Made by a program: the position numbers and the translations under genes
Virus record (IMG/VR): IMGVR_UViG_3300031957_003344
Location: 1-29,196 of that record
Reading direction: 5' to 3' (one strand)
DNA length: 29,196 nt
Source of the DNA: a virus
In this document: positions 13,131 through 20,106 of the stretch, piece after piece
Layout: each line of letters opens with the position of its first letter
Numbering within the stretch: the stretch's first letter is position 1
The notes under the pieces: model-generated
Database searches by the model: none
What the model saw: only the letters and a program-made list of their open reading frames with translations
Told to the model about the DNA's origin: nothing

Positions 13131-13337
13131 ATGACAGCACGAAAAGCCAAGAGGCATATGAATGAAGCCGAGGACTTTTTAGTCATCAGCAAAGTAAAAG
13201 GCATTATTTATGTGGACACTAAAGATAACGATTCCGTAAATATCATTGGTGATTTGGCGGTAGCCAATAAAGACTTTAGAAAATATTTAAAAGAAATCCT
13301 TAAAGCCATAGAATCCTATGAAAAAGAAACCGATTAA
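13131..13337 (+). CDS. Hypothetical small protein (68 aa)
   Basis: 68 residues, not recognised. It has a basic start (TARKAKRHMNEAEDFL), a beta hairpin-like middle (KGIIYVDTKDNDSVNIIGDL) and an amphipathic C-terminal helix (DFRKYLKEILKAIESYEKE). It begins two bases after the DnaA-like gene stops and overlaps the ParB-like gene by 20 bases, so it is within the same operon. Confidence 0.5.
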   Translation: MTARKAKRHMNEAEDFLVISKVKGIIYVDTKDNDSVNIIGDLAVANKDFRKYLKEILKAIESYEKETD

Positions 13338-13866
13338 AAAAATACAATATCGTCCTATTTCGCAAGTGCAATTGAATCCGAACAATCCGAGGACAATGGA
13401 TAAAAATGATTTCCAAAATTTAAAGAAATCAATTGAAGAATTTCCTCAAATGTTGCAGGTCAGACCATTGGGTGTGGCAGACGGAATTGTAATAGGCGGA
13501 AATATGAGGTTATTGGCGATGAAGGATTTAGGATTTAAAGAAGTACCCTGCATAGATATTTCCGATTTTACACCCGAACAATTGCAGGAATTTCTTATCA
13601 AGGACAATCTCAGTTATGGGAAATGGGATTGGGACGCCCTTGCAAATGAGTGGGACACGGAATTATTAAATGATTGGGGGTTCGAAATTATGGCATTAGA
13701 GGAAATGTTCGATGAGGGAGCAATTGATGAAAGGATGGAATTATCAGAAAAAGAGGAGGTGGTGATTACCCTTACCATGCCATATTATGAGTATCAAAAG
13801 GCGGAAAAGGAAATCAATAATTTAACCAACAACTATCCAAATATGACATGCAGAATCCAAAATTAA
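13318..13866 (+). CDS. ParB/Srx-fold protein
   Basis: 182 residues. The N-terminal 95 residues form a ParB-like domain: VQLNPNNPRTMDKNDFQNLK, then a GIVIGGNMRLLAMKDLGFKEVPCI block that carries the GGNxR nucleotide-binding loop. ParB-fold proteins bind CTP or ATP and act in DNA segregation, nicking or kinase roles; phage copies often accompany or are fused to DNA methylases. Here the methylase part is absent and a short tail (EEVVITLTMPYYEYQKAEKE) remains. It is placed just before a glycosyltransferase and the terminase genes. Catalytic type cannot be decided from sequence. Confidence 0.75.
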   Translation: MKKKPIKKIQYRPISQVQLNPNNPRTMDKNDFQNLKKSIEEFPQMLQVRPLGVADGIVIGGNMRLLAMKDLGFKEVPCIDISDFTPEQLQEFLIKDNLSYGKWDWDALANEWDTELLNDWGFEIMALEEMFDEGAIDERMELSEKEEVVITLTMPYYEYQKAEKEINNLTNNYPNMTCRIQN

Positions 13867-15197
13867 ATGTCTTAATTTATCCGATGCTCTCGGTGGATAC
13901 CTTAAACGCCGACAGCAACTATATTATCATTAAGCAATTATGTAATGAATTAATAAAAACGGGTAGGTATAATTTTTTCCTGTTATTGGATTCTAATAGG
14001 AAATTAGTTAAGGATGATTTAAGCGCCTTGGTAAAAATCATAAAAATACCTATGCCAAAAGCCAAAAAACACCAAGTCATCCATCTAAACAGCAATATAT
14101 TTAGGCAAATATTTAAAAAATATGCTTTTGATATTATTTGGAATAATGTTGTGGAACAGGGACATCACTTAAGATATTTCCAAGACACGATAGTAGAGGA
14201 TTTTCGGCCCAAGGTATTCAATTATCACCATTATGTTATTCACAGGTCTTTGGACAAGGTAACAAGTTACAACCCTTGCCGCCATATAATGTATGACCAA
14301 TTGATCGGTTCGTTAGGCGCAGACATGAACTTTTTCCATACCAATTATTGTTATGAGATGCTAGAGGAGGAGGCAAAGGATATTTTATTGCCGAAAAGGG
14401 TAAAAGAGATAAAAAGTAAAAGTGTAATTTCCTTAGGAGGGTATATTGATGAAATAAAAAGCAAGGAAAAATATGACATATTTACTTTTATCTTCAATCA
14501 TAGATTGGACGGGTATAAAAATTGGAAACAAACCTTCGAGGTTTTTGACCAATTATGGACTGAGGGGTTAAAATTTCAGGTAGTTCTCACCGCCGGGGAT
14601 AAAGACAATATCAATACAATAAATAAGAAGCCTTATACCGTAGTCAAATCATTTACTAAACACCAAGACTATATTAAGGAACTTTCCAAATGTCATGCTA
14701 ATACCCTAAATTCAAAACACGAAACTTATTGCATATCGGTTGCGGAAAGTATAATGAATAACCAAATAGTAATTTTACCCAACCGATGCACCTTTCCTGA
14801 ATTGGTTGACCAAAATTATCCCTACCTATTTAATGATATGGACCAGCAAATTAAAATGCTGAGAGGTTTGATTAAGGATGGAATAAAAGAATATAAATAT
14901 AAGGAGAGTGGTAAATTAAAATTAACGAACCATGCCATCAATATTCACAAATATTTCTTAGGATTGGGTAAAGGGAATAAATCAGACATTTTTAACAGCA
15001 TAAAAAAAGATGCCTCAAAGAAAAAAATAATCGAATATTTTGAGCATAATGATCAAATCCAAATAGAGGTGTTTAAAAATTTCGTCTTTAAATTAGGATA
15101 TGCTTCACAAAGTTTTCCTAACGGGAAGTTAAAAAGGATATTAAATGAATTTGGTTACGATTACAACATATCATTAGACAAATATGTAAAAACATGA
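13848..15197 (+). CDS. GT-B glycosyltransferase (GT4-like)
   Basis: 449 residues. The N-terminal domain (1-195) has an LNVLIYPML start and a Rossmann-like pattern. The second Rossmann domain begins near KYDIFTFIFNHRLDGYKNWK (208-227), typical of the region that opens the sugar-nucleotide-binding half. FQVVLTAG (243-250), a KELSKCHANTLNS segment and HETYCISVAE (291-300) follow; E292 and E300 form the E-x7-E motif of retaining GT4 enzymes. Residues 380-449 are an extra helical domain. Its targets could be phage DNA, virion proteins or host surface sugar. It overlaps the ParB-like gene by 19 bases and the small terminase gene by four, so it belongs to the terminase transcript rather than a separate cargo insert. 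Confidence 0.75.
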   Translation: MQNPKLNVLIYPMLSVDTLNADSNYIIIKQLCNELIKTGRYNFFLLLDSNRKLVKDDLSALVKIIKIPMPKAKKHQVIHLNSNIFRQIFKKYAFDIIWNNVVEQGHHLRYFQDTIVEDFRPKVFNYHHYVIHRSLDKVTSYNPCRHIMYDQLIGSLGADMNFFHTNYCYEMLEEEAKDILLPKRVKEIKSKSVISLGGYIDEIKSKEKYDIFTFIFNHRLDGYKNWKQTFEVFDQLWTEGLKFQVVLTAGDKDNINTINKKPYTVVKSFTKHQDYIKELSKCHANTLNSKHETYCISVAESIMNNQIVILPNRCTFPELVDQNYPYLFNDMDQQIKMLRGLIKDGIKEYKYKESGKLKLTNHAINIHKYFLGLGKGNKSDIFNSIKKDASKKKIIEYFEHNDQIQIEVFKNFVFKLGYASQSFPNGKLKRILNEFGYDYNISLDKYVKT

Positions 15198-15541
15198 CAC
15201 AAAAAACCAACAAAATCCGACAGACTAAGGAATCTCTAATACAAGCATTAGAAAAAACCTTAGGCGTGGTTACACCTGCATGTAAACAAGTGGGCATACA
15301 TAGGTCCACCTTTTATGAATATTATAAAACTGACGATGAATTTAAACAAAGGGTAGATGATATGATAAACCTACAATTAGATTTTTCGGAGAGTAAATTG
15401 TTTAAATTGATAGAGGATAACCACCCACCTTCGGTACATTTTCATTTAAAATATAAAGGGCAATCCCGTGGGTATGCTGAAAGGCAGGAGGTAACGGTAA
15501 CGGAGAAAAAACCGCTTTCGTGGTTTGATGAAAAGGATTGA
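15194..15541 (+). CDS. Terminase small subunit
   Basis: 115 residues. The N-terminal 50 residues contain a helix-turn-helix (ESLIQALEKTLGVVTPACKQVGIHRSTFYEYYKT), followed by a helical oligomerisation part (FKQRVDDMINLQLDFSESKL) and a short C-terminal end (GYAERQEVTVTEKKPLSWF). This is the layout of small terminases that recognise the packaging site and form a ring. It overlaps the glycosyltransferase gene upstream and the large terminase downstream, which confirms the call. HTH and length are as expected for the family. Confidence 0.8.
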   Translation: MTQKTNKIRQTKESLIQALEKTLGVVTPACKQVGIHRSTFYEYYKTDDEFKQRVDDMINLQLDFSESKLFKLIEDNHPPSVHFHLKYKGQSRGYAERQEVTVTEKKPLSWFDEKD

Positions 15542-16692
15542 AACAACCTGCTACATACTATCAGGCTAAATCCTGCCATCAAAAAATACAGGTACACCAA
15601 GGCGGAACTAGATCGGGCAAGACATGGAGTTTATTAAATGTCCTAATAGAATTATGTTTTAACCATGATGGCGCAGGTATGGTAATTACGATAGCAAGGA
15701 AAACCTTCCCCGCTTTAAGGGCATCGGTCATGCGTGATTTTTTTACCATCTTAAATAACGAGGACATTTATGAACCTAAGAACCATAACAAATCAGAATC
15801 TACCTACACCCTTTATGGCAATCTAATCGAATTTATTAGCGTGGACCAACCGCAAAAGGTAAGGGGAAGGAAACGGGATGTCTTATTTATAAATGAGGCA
15901 AACGAAATATCGTTAGAGGATTGGAGGCAATTGTTATTACGAACCACCTTTAAAACAATAATAGATTATAACCCATCGGACGAGTACCATTGGATTTACG
16001 ATGATGTATTGGAACGGGATGATGTGGAATTCTTTAAGACAACTTATTTAGACAATCCGTTTTTAGAACAAAGCGTAATAGACGAAATTGAAAGATTTAG
16101 GTACACGGACGAAAATTATTGGCGAGTGTATGGGTTGGGTGAGCGTGGTGTAAATATGGCGGCGGTGTTTACCAATTGGCAAGAGGTTGATGAAGTGCCT
16201 GAAAGGGCAAAATTGGTGGCATTTGGAATAGATTGGGGTTTTACTAATGACCCCACGGCAATAGTTTCCGTTTATAGAGAGAATTATAATTTGTATATTC
16301 GGGAACACCTTTACAAAACAGGGTTAACCAACAGGGATATTAGCATTGAATTAGACAAATTGAATTTAGAAAGGACACCAATTATTTGTGATAGCGCAGA
16401 GCCTAAATCAATAGAGGAATTATTTCGTTTAGGTCATAATGTCAAACCTTCCAAAAAAGGTCCTGATAGCGTAAGGTTGGGAATCGATATTATGAAACGG
16501 CACAAATTACATATATTATCCGATTCATTAAATGCTCAAAAGGAATTTAGAAATTATAGGTGGGAAACCGATAAAAATGGACACAATATAAATCGCCCAC
16601 GGGATAGCCATAACCATATTATCGATGCGGTTAGGTATATTTGCATAAATAGAATTGGAACACCGTACTCAGGAAAATATTACATTTCGTGA
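15538..16692 (+). CDS. Terminase large subunit
   Basis: 384 residues. The ATPase part shows Walker A QGGTRSGKT (21-29), Walker B LFINEA (116-121) and a coupling segment near IIDYNPSDEYHWIY. The RNase H-like nuclease part has FGIDWGFTNDPTA with D232, IICDSAEPKS with D285 and DSHNHIIDAVRY with D356/D363, the three acidic positions that hold metals. The enzyme packages and cuts phage DNA. The TTG at 15538 (in TTGA overlap with the small subunit stop) is the only start that keeps Walker A in the protein, because a stop lies three codons upstream. Family resemblance is to PBSX-type terminases. Confidence 0.92.
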   Translation: MKQPATYYQAKSCHQKIQVHQGGTRSGKTWSLLNVLIELCFNHDGAGMVITIARKTFPALRASVMRDFFTILNNEDIYEPKNHNKSESTYTLYGNLIEFISVDQPQKVRGRKRDVLFINEANEISLEDWRQLLLRTTFKTIIDYNPSDEYHWIYDDVLERDDVEFFKTTYLDNPFLEQSVIDEIERFRYTDENYWRVYGLGERGVNMAAVFTNWQEVDEVPERAKLVAFGIDWGFTNDPTAIVSVYRENYNLYIREHLYKTGLTNRDISIELDKLNLERTPIICDSAEPKSIEELFRLGHNVKPSKKGPDSVRLGIDIMKRHKLHILSDSLNAQKEFRNYRWETDKNGHNINRPRDSHNHIIDAVRYICINRIGTPYSGKYYIS

Positions 16693-16734
16693 ATGAACTC
16701 ACCTAATAGCATAACCAGAAGTGAACACGCACGT

Positions 16735-16782
16735 TTTACGTAAACACGTAAAATATCCGTACAAAACCCGTAAACCCGTAAA
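16735..16782. repeat. CGTAAA repeat cluster after the terminase
   Basis: The 109-base gap after the large terminase contains five related short units: ACGTAAA at 16738-16744 and 16746-16752, a variant CCGTACAAA at 16757-16765, and CCGTAAA at 16768-16774 and 16776-16782. Adjacent units repeat with an 8-base period. The first unit is inside a perfect palindrome TTTACGTAAA (16735-16744). The frame is open across it, but the predicted peptide is unlike the following protein, so I place the start of that gene at 16802. Confidence 0.6.
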
Positions 16783-16801
16783 TACCACCTTAAAAACCAT
16801 A

Positions 16802-17371
16802 ATGGAAAAAATTAAAATATTTGTACCTACGTCCCTTGCTGATGTTAGCGTGGCACAATACAGGAAAATAGCAAAATTAGATACCACAAAAGAACCTGAA
16901 AAATGGTTGGTTGAGGCAATCAGTATTTTTTGTAACATCACCAAAAAGCAGGTTAAAGCAATGTCATTAAAGGACATGAATTTAATAGCGGGTAAAATCT
17001 CACAATTACAGGACGCTGAGAAACATGATGAAAGGCTACAAACAAAAATTACTCATAAAAAAACAGATTATGGATTTCATCCCAATCTATCAAAATTAAC
17101 CGTAGGAGAATTCGCTGACATTGAAACATATTGTGCCAAGGGATTATTTGAAAATATAGGACAAATCCTTACCATTTTATACCGACCTATTACTTTTGAA
17201 TCGGGCGACTTTTATCAAATAGAGGACTATACAGGCGAAGGCGACCCCAAAAAATGGGACACTTTAAAAATGGATGTGGTTATGGGAGCGCTCAATTTTT
17301 TTTTATCCATAGGCGAAACACTTACGATAGATTTAGCCAATTATTCAATCAAGAAGGAGGCGGAGATTTAA
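16802..17371 (+). CDS. Tail assembly chaperone, short form (gpG-like)
   Basis: 189 residues from the ATG at 16802. The N-terminal part (KIFVPTSLADVSVAQYRKIA, then WLVEAISIFCNITKKQVKAM) and a middle KLTVGEFADIETYC fit the helical chaperones seen in Bacteroidetes siphophages. It has the role of lambda gpG, holding the tape measure during tail assembly. The stop lies about 64 bases after a strong -1 slippery sequence, and the downstream frame (to 17541) has no start of its own, so a longer gpGT-like form is expected. It is not next to the tape measure gene, which is about 6 kb downstream, unlike lambda. Confidence 0.65.
   Translation: MEKIKIFVPTSLADVSVAQYRKIAKLDTTKEPEKWLVEAISIFCNITKKQVKAMSLKDMNLIAGKISQLQDAEKHDERLQTKITHKKTDYGFHPNLSKLTVGEFADIETYCAKGLFENIGQILTILYRPITFESGDFYQIEDYTGEGDPKKWDTLKMDVVMGALNFFLSIGETLTIDLANYSIKKEAEI
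17299..17305 (+). other. -1 frameshift slippery heptamer T TTT TTA
   Basis: Within a run of nine T's (17296-17304), the 0-frame codons are AAT-TTT-TTT-TTA. The heptamer T TTT TTA at 17299-17305 has the X XXY YYZ form and equals the slippery site of HIV-1; T TTT TTT at 17296-17302 is a second possible site. A -1 slip joins the chaperone frame to the downstream frame that runs to 17541. An AGGAGG sequence at 17355-17360, just before the 0-frame stop, might act as a stimulator or mark another slip point. Confidence 0.6.
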
Positions 17372-17541
17372 TATCCGAAAAATGGGGATGGTACAATATC
17401 ATTTACTATTTAGCGGACGGTAAAGCTTTAAATATAGAAAAAGCGACACAATTAGAGATAGAATCCGTTTTTGCCCTTTTATCATATGAACAGGATAAGA
17501 ACAGGCAAAACAAATCACCTGACATAGACCAATACCGATGA
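17305..17541 (+). CDS. Tail assembly chaperone C-terminal extension (gpT-like, by -1 frameshift)
   Basis: If the ribosome slips at 17299-17305, translation enters this frame and adds 78 residues to give a protein of about 246 residues. The convincing part is downstream of the short-form stop: KWGWYNIIYYLADGKALNIEK, then IESVFALLSYEQDKN, resembling extension segments I recall in Bacteroidetes phage chaperones. The frame has no ATG between 17254 and this segment, and that ATG lies deep inside the short form, so independent initiation is unlikely. The exact slip point may be nearer the stop, since the first 20 residues after 17305 look less protein-like. It overlaps the next gene by four bases. 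Confidence 0.6.
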   Translation: MHRRNTYDRFSQLFNQEGGGDLISEKWGWYNIIYYLADGKALNIEKATQLEIESVFALLSYEQDKNRQNKSPDIDQYR

Positions 17542-17999
17542 AATCATATGTACAAATAGTAAACCTATTGGAAACGATAGCCACGGATTCAGACATGCTT
17601 CACCATTTTGCAGCAGGTCCACTTGATCAGGTGGACATAGAAAAATTAGGACAAACTAATTATCCTTTCCTTTATTGTGAAATTTTAGGGGTTACGGTAA
17701 ATAACGGTGTATTAAGTTATGATGTAGAACTTTTTGTCGCTGATATGATATTGCCCGATTTGTCAAATAGAACCCAAACCTATTCCGATACCCTCCAAAT
17801 ATTGCATGATGTCTTAAACCAATTTATTCAGGCTTTAGCTACCACTAACATTACGGTAGATGACGATTACAAAATGGAACTCCCTGCAACCCTCACACCT
17901 TTTACCGCCCGATTTGATAATGAATTAACGGGATGGAGTGGTATGTTTACAATTGAGGTGAGCAATAAAAATGACCTTTGTATAGCACCATTTAGTTAA
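17538..17999 (+). CDS. Neck or tail-completion protein
   Basis: 153 residues. A helical start (SYVQIVNLLETIATDSDMLH) precedes a beta-rich core (YPFLYCEILGVTVNNGVLSY, DVELFVADMI), a helix (TYSDTLQILHDVLNQFIQAL) and a final strand pair (FDNELTGWSGMFTIEV). In other Bacteroidetes siphophages similar proteins lie between the chaperone and a gp10-like neck protein. It could be the tail terminator or a head-completion protein. The stop and next start overlap as TAATG. Confidence 0.5.
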   Translation: MKSYVQIVNLLETIATDSDMLHHFAAGPLDQVDIEKLGQTNYPFLYCEILGVTVNNGVLSYDVELFVADMILPDLSNRTQTYSDTLQILHDVLNQFIQALATTNITVDDDYKMELPATLTPFTARFDNELTGWSGMFTIEVSNKNDLCIAPFS

Positions 18000-18592
18000 T
18001 GTCCTCGGTTTTAAAAATAAAAATAGGTAAAAACATTTATTCCATGCTTAAAACGGAAGCGGCAATGGAAAAGGTGGGGAAATTGTGGCGTAAAAATGCA
18101 AGAATTTCCTTACGCAAACAGGATAGGATAAATACGGGAGCTTTATATGATTCTATTCCTGTGGACATTTTTGAAATGGGCAATGGATTTTATGTTGATA
18201 TTACCCCCAAGGTGGACTATTGGGAATTCGTTGATAAGGGGGTACAGGGCGCTAAACGTAATATATTCCCCGACCAAGCCAAATCACCATTTAAATTCGG
18301 AAGTGGGAAAGGACCAAGAGGTTTGCGGGGTGCTATTGATAAGTGGGTATTGCAAAAGGGAATTAGTGGTACAAGGGATGAGAAGGGAAGGTTTATTGAA
18401 AGGAAATCTTTGGTGTTTATGATAAGCCGAGCAATTTATAATAGGGGATTAAAACCCGCTTTATTTATAACACGAACAGGTGAAAGGATAAAAAAACATA
18501 TAGTAAAAACCATAGCACCTGCCATATCCTTTGATTATGCTAATGCCGTGAGGAAGGAATTAAAAACCGATAAAAATTTAAATGTGAAATGA
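17999..18592 (+). CDS. HK97 gp10-like neck protein
   Basis: 197 residues. The pattern RINTGALYDSIPV followed by YWEFVDKGVQG is the hallmark of HK97 gp10-like proteins, which form part of the head-tail junction. The C-terminal part is basic (RTGERIKKHIVK). It is longer than the HK97 protein, with an insertion at about 90-145 (KFGSGKGPRGLRGAIDKWVL). It overlaps neighbours on both sides by one and four bases. It is separated from the portal and connector by more than 10 kb on the shortest circular path. Confidence 0.65.
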   Translation: MSSVLKIKIGKNIYSMLKTEAAMEKVGKLWRKNARISLRKQDRINTGALYDSIPVDIFEMGNGFYVDITPKVDYWEFVDKGVQGAKRNIFPDQAKSPFKFGSGKGPRGLRGAIDKWVLQKGISGTRDEKGRFIERKSLVFMISRAIYNRGLKPALFITRTGERIKKHIVKTIAPAISFDYANAVRKELKTDKNLNVK

Positions 18593-20106
18593 GTAATATG
18601 TCTTTGGAATATAGTCCCAATAGTGGATGGGTGCATGGCGTTTTTGAACCCATCACCTTTGTGGTGAGTTCCACCGATCAATCAGGAGGAACTTATTTTA
18701 AATTTCGTTACATAGCAGACATATATGTAAACAGCACGGCATCACCATACACGGCTCAAAAGGTGGCGAGGATAAAACTATTACCTAATGGGGCGGGAGC
18801 AGGTGTCTTTCAGGTGCAAAATATAATCCAAGATTATATGAAAATTACCCAAGCCGACACCTCAACAAACGCATCAGGACTTCATGATGATGGAATCCAT
18901 ACATTAGGTAAGAATAATGTTTCAAGGCTTTGGCAAGAGAACTCAGGTGAAAATTATAGGAAGATAAAGGTAAATTTCGGACAAGAATTTTCAACAACCG
19001 AAGATGGTGCGGCGGTGGAGGAATTAGATGAATTAATAGACAATTATGTGAGTTGTGTTATTTCGGCAGGTATGCTTTCCTCTCCTACATATGACATGGG
19101 ATTGGATTATAATGCAACAGGAAATCCCACCAATTATTTAGCAAACTTTACCCCCACCTCGGCAAGTAAGAGAATGTTGTCAGATAGACCTATAAGTTCC
19201 ACTCACATTTCCACTTTAGCTTCCACGGTTTCCGTTGTCAATCAAAAGGTAACTAAATTTGAATATAGGACATTAGCGTCCATGATGGATTCCGCTTCGC
19301 CCGTTTCCGCGACAGGGCAAAGCATTTATGTTGGTTTATTTAGTGACTCTGATGTGCTTTTAGATTCCCAACATTTTGTGGCGGGTACTGATGGCGGAAC
19401 TTTACCTGCATCTTCCGACCAGGACTTTGAGAGGCTACAATTTGTGGGAGTAGGTCCTCAAAATTTAATTAACCAAACCATAGACACGGGGTTTGCCACA
19501 CAATTCAATGCCGATGCCGTGAGTTATTATGAGGTGTTTCTAATGAAAGATGGAACAACCGTACCCGCTAATGGAGATACGGCGTTTATGGCTTCATGTT
19601 GTTATAGGTTTGAGGTTGTTGATGCAGATTGTATTTATAGAACTTTAAATGGGACGGACGCTTACAATTATGTTACCCTCGCGTGGCAAAATTCTTTAGG
19701 TGCATGGGATTACCAAGCCTTTTCCTTGAAACACCAAAGAACAACCGCCGAAATTAAAAAAACGACCTTTGATCAGGTGGAGGGAAATTGGGACACGGCG
19801 GGAGAGGCAGGAACTCCTGAATTAAATTTTGGTTATAGGGGTGATGAGGGCGGACTGACGGTGAGTAATGTTGAGGCAAGGCAAACGATGAAGGCGAGAA
19901 CAAATATTTTTAGTGAAGCCAACGTGGATTTTTTAGAAAACCTATACCTTTCGCCAAGAGTTCAATTAATGAACTATGATGGCACAGCAATACCGATAGT
20001 GGTTACTAATAAAAATTGGATAAGGAAAAATAACCTTAATGAAGGAGGAGGATTTATTTATGAGGTGGATTTCCAATATGCTAAAAAAAGACCTACGGTA
20101 AGATGA
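18589..20106 (+). CDS. Tail protein, probable distal tail / baseplate component
   Basis: 505 residues, beta-rich throughout. The N-terminal 90 residues look like an immunoglobulin- or galectin-like sandwich (VHGVFEPITFVVSS, FKFRYIADIYVNS, VARIKLLPNGAG). A middle region contains a CCYRFEVVDADCIYRTLNG segment with three cysteines, and the end (IPIVVTNKNWIRKNNLNEGG) again suggests beta structure. Such proteins just upstream of the hub are common in Bacteroidetes phages. Coupling to the hub by ATGA supports a shared assembly role. Function is inferred from position. Confidence 0.55.
   Translation: MSNMSLEYSPNSGWVHGVFEPITFVVSSTDQSGGTYFKFRYIADIYVNSTASPYTAQKVARIKLLPNGAGAGVFQVQNIIQDYMKITQADTSTNASGLHDDGIHTLGKNNVSRLWQENSGENYRKIKVNFGQEFSTTEDGAAVEELDELIDNYVSCVISAGMLSSPTYDMGLDYNATGNPTNYLANFTPTSASKRMLSDRPISSTHISTLASTVSVVNQKVTKFEYRTLASMMDSASPVSATGQSIYVGLFSDSDVLLDSQHFVAGTDGGTLPASSDQDFERLQFVGVGPQNLINQTIDTGFATQFNADAVSYYEVFLMKDGTTVPANGDTAFMASCCYRFEVVDADCIYRTLNGTDAYNYVTLAWQNSLGAWDYQAFSLKHQRTTAEIKKTTFDQVEGNWDTAGEAGTPELNFGYRGDEGGLTVSNVEARQTMKARTNIFSEANVDFLENLYLSPRVQLMNYDGTAIPIVVTNKNWIRKNNLNEGGGFIYEVDFQYAKKRPTVR

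Noticed and set aside
16721-16801. Longer N-terminus for the tail chaperone starting at 16721
   Set aside because: The added residues come from the CGTAAA repeat cluster and are strongly basic, unlike the rest; the ATG at 16802 gives a normal start.
18147-18422. 91-codon open frame on the plus strand inside the gp10-like gene
   Set aside because: Out of frame with a recognised family (HK97 gp10-like) and rich in Trp/Cys/Arg in the manner of a shadow translation.
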